Shown here in pieces: positions 61,924-64,000 of a stretch of 64,000 bases of DNA; within the stretch, counting starts at the first letter, position 1; the number at the start of each line of letters is the position of its first letter. The stretch spans positions 186,001-250,000 of the forward strand of contig NZ_SMFU01000007.1 in assembly GCF_004339595.1 (NCBI RefSeq), read 5' to 3'. The notes under the pieces were generated by a model, which worked only from the letters and a program-made list of their open reading frames with translations, was not told the DNA's origin and did no database searches. The position numbers and the translations under genes are program-made. Source of the DNA: Marinobacterium mangrovicola (GTDB lineage: Bacteria; Pseudomonadota; Gammaproteobacteria; Pseudomonadales; Balneatricaceae).

Positions 61924-63443
61924 GATCCGCTTTCCTCGTTTGCTTGCTCTTTAGCTTCTTGGGCCGCTTTTTCGGCCTTGGCCTTTTCGCGGGCTTCCTT
62001 GGCGGCTTTCGCTTTCGCCGCTTTGGCGGCCTTGGCCGCGGCTTTCTCGGCTGCTTCTTTCTCAAGCCGTGCGTTGCGCGCTTCCGACAGGGATTTGGTC
62101 AGCTCGCCCCGGCGTGTCTGTTCACGTTTGGCACTTAATTCGCCTTTGGCGAACTGGAAGTAGTGCACCAGCGGGATATGCGAAGGGCAGACATAGGCGC
62201 AGGAACCGCAGAGAATGCAGTCACTAAGGCCAAATTCGGAGGCGCCCTCGAAGTCTTCGGCGTTGGAGTGGCGTGCCATCTCCAGAGGCACCAATCCCAT
62301 GGGACAGGCGTTAACGCAGCTGCCGCAGCGAATGCAGGGGGAGGATTCGGTCTTGCTGATTTCAGGCTCGGCCAGGGCAAGAATTCCGCTGGCACCCTTG
62401 GTGATCGGCACATCCTGGGTACGCAGGATCTGGCCCATCATCGGCCCGCCCATCACGATGCGGGCCGGCGTCTCGGTGAGGCCACCACTGTGCTCTAGCA
62501 GCCAGCTGACCGGTGTGCCGAGTAGCACTTCGACGTTACGTGGGGTGTCGATACACTGTCCCGAGAGGGTGACGATGCGCGACAGCAGTGGGCGGTTGTC
62601 ATAGAGCGCCTGATGCACGGCAAAGGCGGTGGCGACGTTGTGAACCAGTGCACCGACCTCGGAACTGCGCCCGCCGGCAGGAACCTCGCGGCCCATGATT
62701 GCGTGGATCAGCTGCTTGGCCGAGCCCATGGGATAACGCGCCGGAATCACCTGCACGCTGACATCATCAAACCCTGCGGCCGCGGCTTGCATCGCCTCTA
62801 TCGCTTCCGGCTTGTTGTCTTCGATGCCGGCGACGATGCGGCGAGCACCGATGGCGCGTTGAATCAGCCGTGCACCGGAGATGATCCCTTCGGCGCGCTC
62901 ACGCATCAGCATGTCATCGCAAGTGAGGTAGGGCTCGCATTCGCTACCGTTAAGGATCAGCGTATCGATCTTCTGGCGGGCGCCAGATTTGAGCTTAAGT
63001 GCCGCCGGGAAGGTGGCACCGCCAAGGCCAACGATTCCAGCCTGATCGACACGGTCGGCGATCTCAGCGGCTGTTAACAGCATGGGGTCGCTGCTTTCCA
63101 GCGATTCGAGTCCCTTGTCCAGACCATCCGGTTCGATGGTGATTGCATCGGTAGTCAGGCTGGAGGGGTGGGGCGCAGTCACCGGCCCAACGGCGGTGAC
63201 GGTGCCCGAAGTGGGCGCATGCAGCGAGGCACAGACGTCGTCGCCGGTAGAGGTGGCGATTAGCTGTCCCTTGAGTACATGATCACCTACTTTAACCACC
63301 GGATCAGCCGGCCGGCCGGCGTGCTGACGCAGCGGCAGTTTCAATACCGGCGGAATGCCCAGAATATGGATCGGCAGGCCGGTGCTCTGCTCCTTGCGCT
63401 CTTCGGCGTGTACGCCACCACGGATTTTCAGTTTTCCAAACAT
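61920..63443 (-). CDS. rnfC: Rnf/Rsx complex subunit C
   Basis: This 507-residue NADH/FMN-binding subunit has a Gly-rich nucleotide motif (GIVGLGGATFPAALKL), SLBB-type domain and two [4Fe-4S] clusters in CIRCGSCVNACP and CILCGSCAYVCP. The C-terminal 75 residues are a Lys/Ala/Glu-rich charged helix, a common but length-variable feature of proteobacterial RnfC. It connects to NAD(H) on the cytoplasmic side. Confidence 0.96.
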   Translation of the reverse strand: MFGKLKIRGGVHAEERKEQSTGLPIHILGIPPVLKLPLRQHAGRPADPVVKVGDHVLKGQLIATSTGDDVCASLHAPTSGTVTAVGPVTAPHPSSLTTDAITIEPDGLDKGLESLESSDPMLLTAAEIADRVDQAGIVGLGGATFPAALKLKSGARQKIDTLILNGSECEPYLTCDDMLMRERAEGIISGARLIQRAIGARRIVAGIEDNKPEAIEAMQAAAAGFDDVSVQVIPARYPMGSAKQLIHAIMGREVPAGGRSSEVGALVHNVATAFAVHQALYDNRPLLSRIVTLSGQCIDTPRNVEVLLGTPVSWLLEHSGGLTETPARIVMGGPMMGQILRTQDVPITKGASGILALAEPEISKTESSPCIRCGSCVNACPMGLVPLEMARHSNAEDFEGASEFGLSDCILCGSCAYVCPSHIPLVHYFQFAKGELSAKREQTRRGELTKSLSEARNARLEKEAAEKAAAKAAKAAKAKAAKEAREKAKAEKAAQEAKEQANEESGS

Positions 63444-63470
63444 AACTTCTTCCGCCGCTGATTCCGTTGG

Positions 63471-63995
63471 TTAGGCTGCCGCCGGTTTAGGCCAGTGCCA
63501 GTTGTCGAGGGATTCCTGTTCAGGCTGCATCGCAATGCAGTCTTCCGGACAGGCATCTACGCATTTGCCACAGCCGGTACAGGCATCGGCGAACACCACG
63601 TGAATCTGCTTGTTGGCACCCATGATCGCGTCGGTTGGGCAGACCCGGTAGCAGCGGCAGCAGCCTGTACAGAGTGACTCCTCGATCTTGGCCAGCATCG
63701 GCTCCGAAGACATGCCAGAAAGGTCTGCCTCCACGCCCAGCTTTTCCGCCAGGGCCTGGGCCAGGGCCCGGCCACCCGGAGGGCAGCAGGTGACTTCTGC
63801 ATCGCCGGCTACCATTGCTTCGGCGGCGCCGCTGCAGCCGGGAAAGCCGCACTGGCCGCAATGAGTACCGGGCAGCATCGATTCCACTTCCTTGACGATG
63901 GGGTTCTCCTCCACCGCGAACACCTTGTCGGCGTAGCCCAGCAGCAGCCCGAGGGCGAGTCCGAGAAGGGTCAGGACAGCAACAGCAGTTACCAT
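63471..63995 (-). CDS. rnfB: Rnf/Rsx complex ferredoxin-like subunit B (5' end at window edge)
   Basis: This 174-residue protein has an N-terminal membrane anchor (VLTLLGLALGLLLGYA), a CGQCGFPGC motif with downstream Cys for one cluster, and two ferredoxin-type clusters, CTGCCRCYRVCP and CTGCGKCVDACP. ATG 63995 is 5 bases from the window end, so a start slightly further upstream cannot be excluded. Expected rnfA would lie just beyond. Confidence 0.93.
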   Translation of the reverse strand: MVTAVAVLTLLGLALGLLLGYADKVFAVEENPIVKEVESMLPGTHCGQCGFPGCSGAAEAMVAGDAEVTCCPPGGRALAQALAEKLGVEADLSGMSSEPMLAKIEESLCTGCCRCYRVCPTDAIMGANKQIHVVFADACTGCGKCVDACPEDCIAMQPEQESLDNWHWPKPAAA

Positions 63996-64000
63996 GGCGA

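Overview
The window is a continuous piece of a gammaproteobacterial chromosome. The best guess is a marine, Oceanospirillales-like, motile, biofilm-forming heterotroph. This rests on family content only (monomeric isocitrate dehydrogenase, Rnf/Rsx complex with RnfH, Lap-type RTX adhesins with LapG/LapD, HBM-like chemoreceptor, marine-style porin). No rRNA or taxonomic marker is present, so the assignment is an inference.

Layout. 1-2.3 kb: a MocR/PdxR-type regulator (runs off the left edge) divergent from a small ORF plus LysE-family exporter, with a perfect 18-bp palindrome between them. 2.5-4.5 kb: a chemoreceptor behind a near-consensus FliA (sigma-28) promoter. 4.9-8.0 kb: a complete polar amino-acid ABC importer (ATPase, binding protein, two permeases). 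8.1-11.4 kb: a three-gene unit of outer-membrane porin-like protein, small phosphate-binding-like periplasmic protein and membrane diguanylate cyclase. 11.5-13.7 kb: monomeric icd (minus strand). 14.1-15.5 kb: a histidine-kinase-like protein that has lost its phospho-acceptor His and ATP-binding residues. 15.9-27.4 kb: a compact 14-gene [NiFe]-hydrogenase maturation and regulation operon (hupDFGHIJK hypAB hupR hypFCDE) without the hydrogenase structural genes; a sigma-54-like promoter and an upstream inverted repeat precede it. 27.4-33.2 kb: an unidentified polytopic membrane protein, an HD-GYP response regulator and an MHYT hybrid sensor kinase.

33.4-58.9 kb is largely a biofilm/adhesion locus: TolC-like outer-membrane factor, OmpA-like lipoprotein and FecR-domain protein (minus strand); glutaminase glsA; a three-gene partner-switching module (CHASE2-PP2C phosphatase, STAS protein, HATPase kinase); a tRNA operon (Asn-Asn-Pro) in which a glycosyltransferase gene lies between two copies of a 150-bp tRNA segment; two tandem giant RTX adhesins of 2179 and 2202 residues, each with a TAAG LapG-type cleavage motif; then lapG and lapD. 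The likely logic is that c-di-GMP (made by the diguanylate cyclase, degraded by HD-GYP proteins) is read by LapD, which restrains LapG and so keeps both adhesins anchored, while the partner switch may set expression or secretion. The T1SS ABC and membrane-fusion subunits (LapB/LapC) are not in the window.

59.2-64 kb: rnfBCDGE-rnfH on the minus strand, the Na+/H+-coupled ferredoxin:NAD+ oxidoreductase (or SoxR-reducing) complex; rnfA is presumably just beyond the right edge. Dense ATGA overlaps show tight operons throughout, and GC-rich stem-loop terminators close most units.
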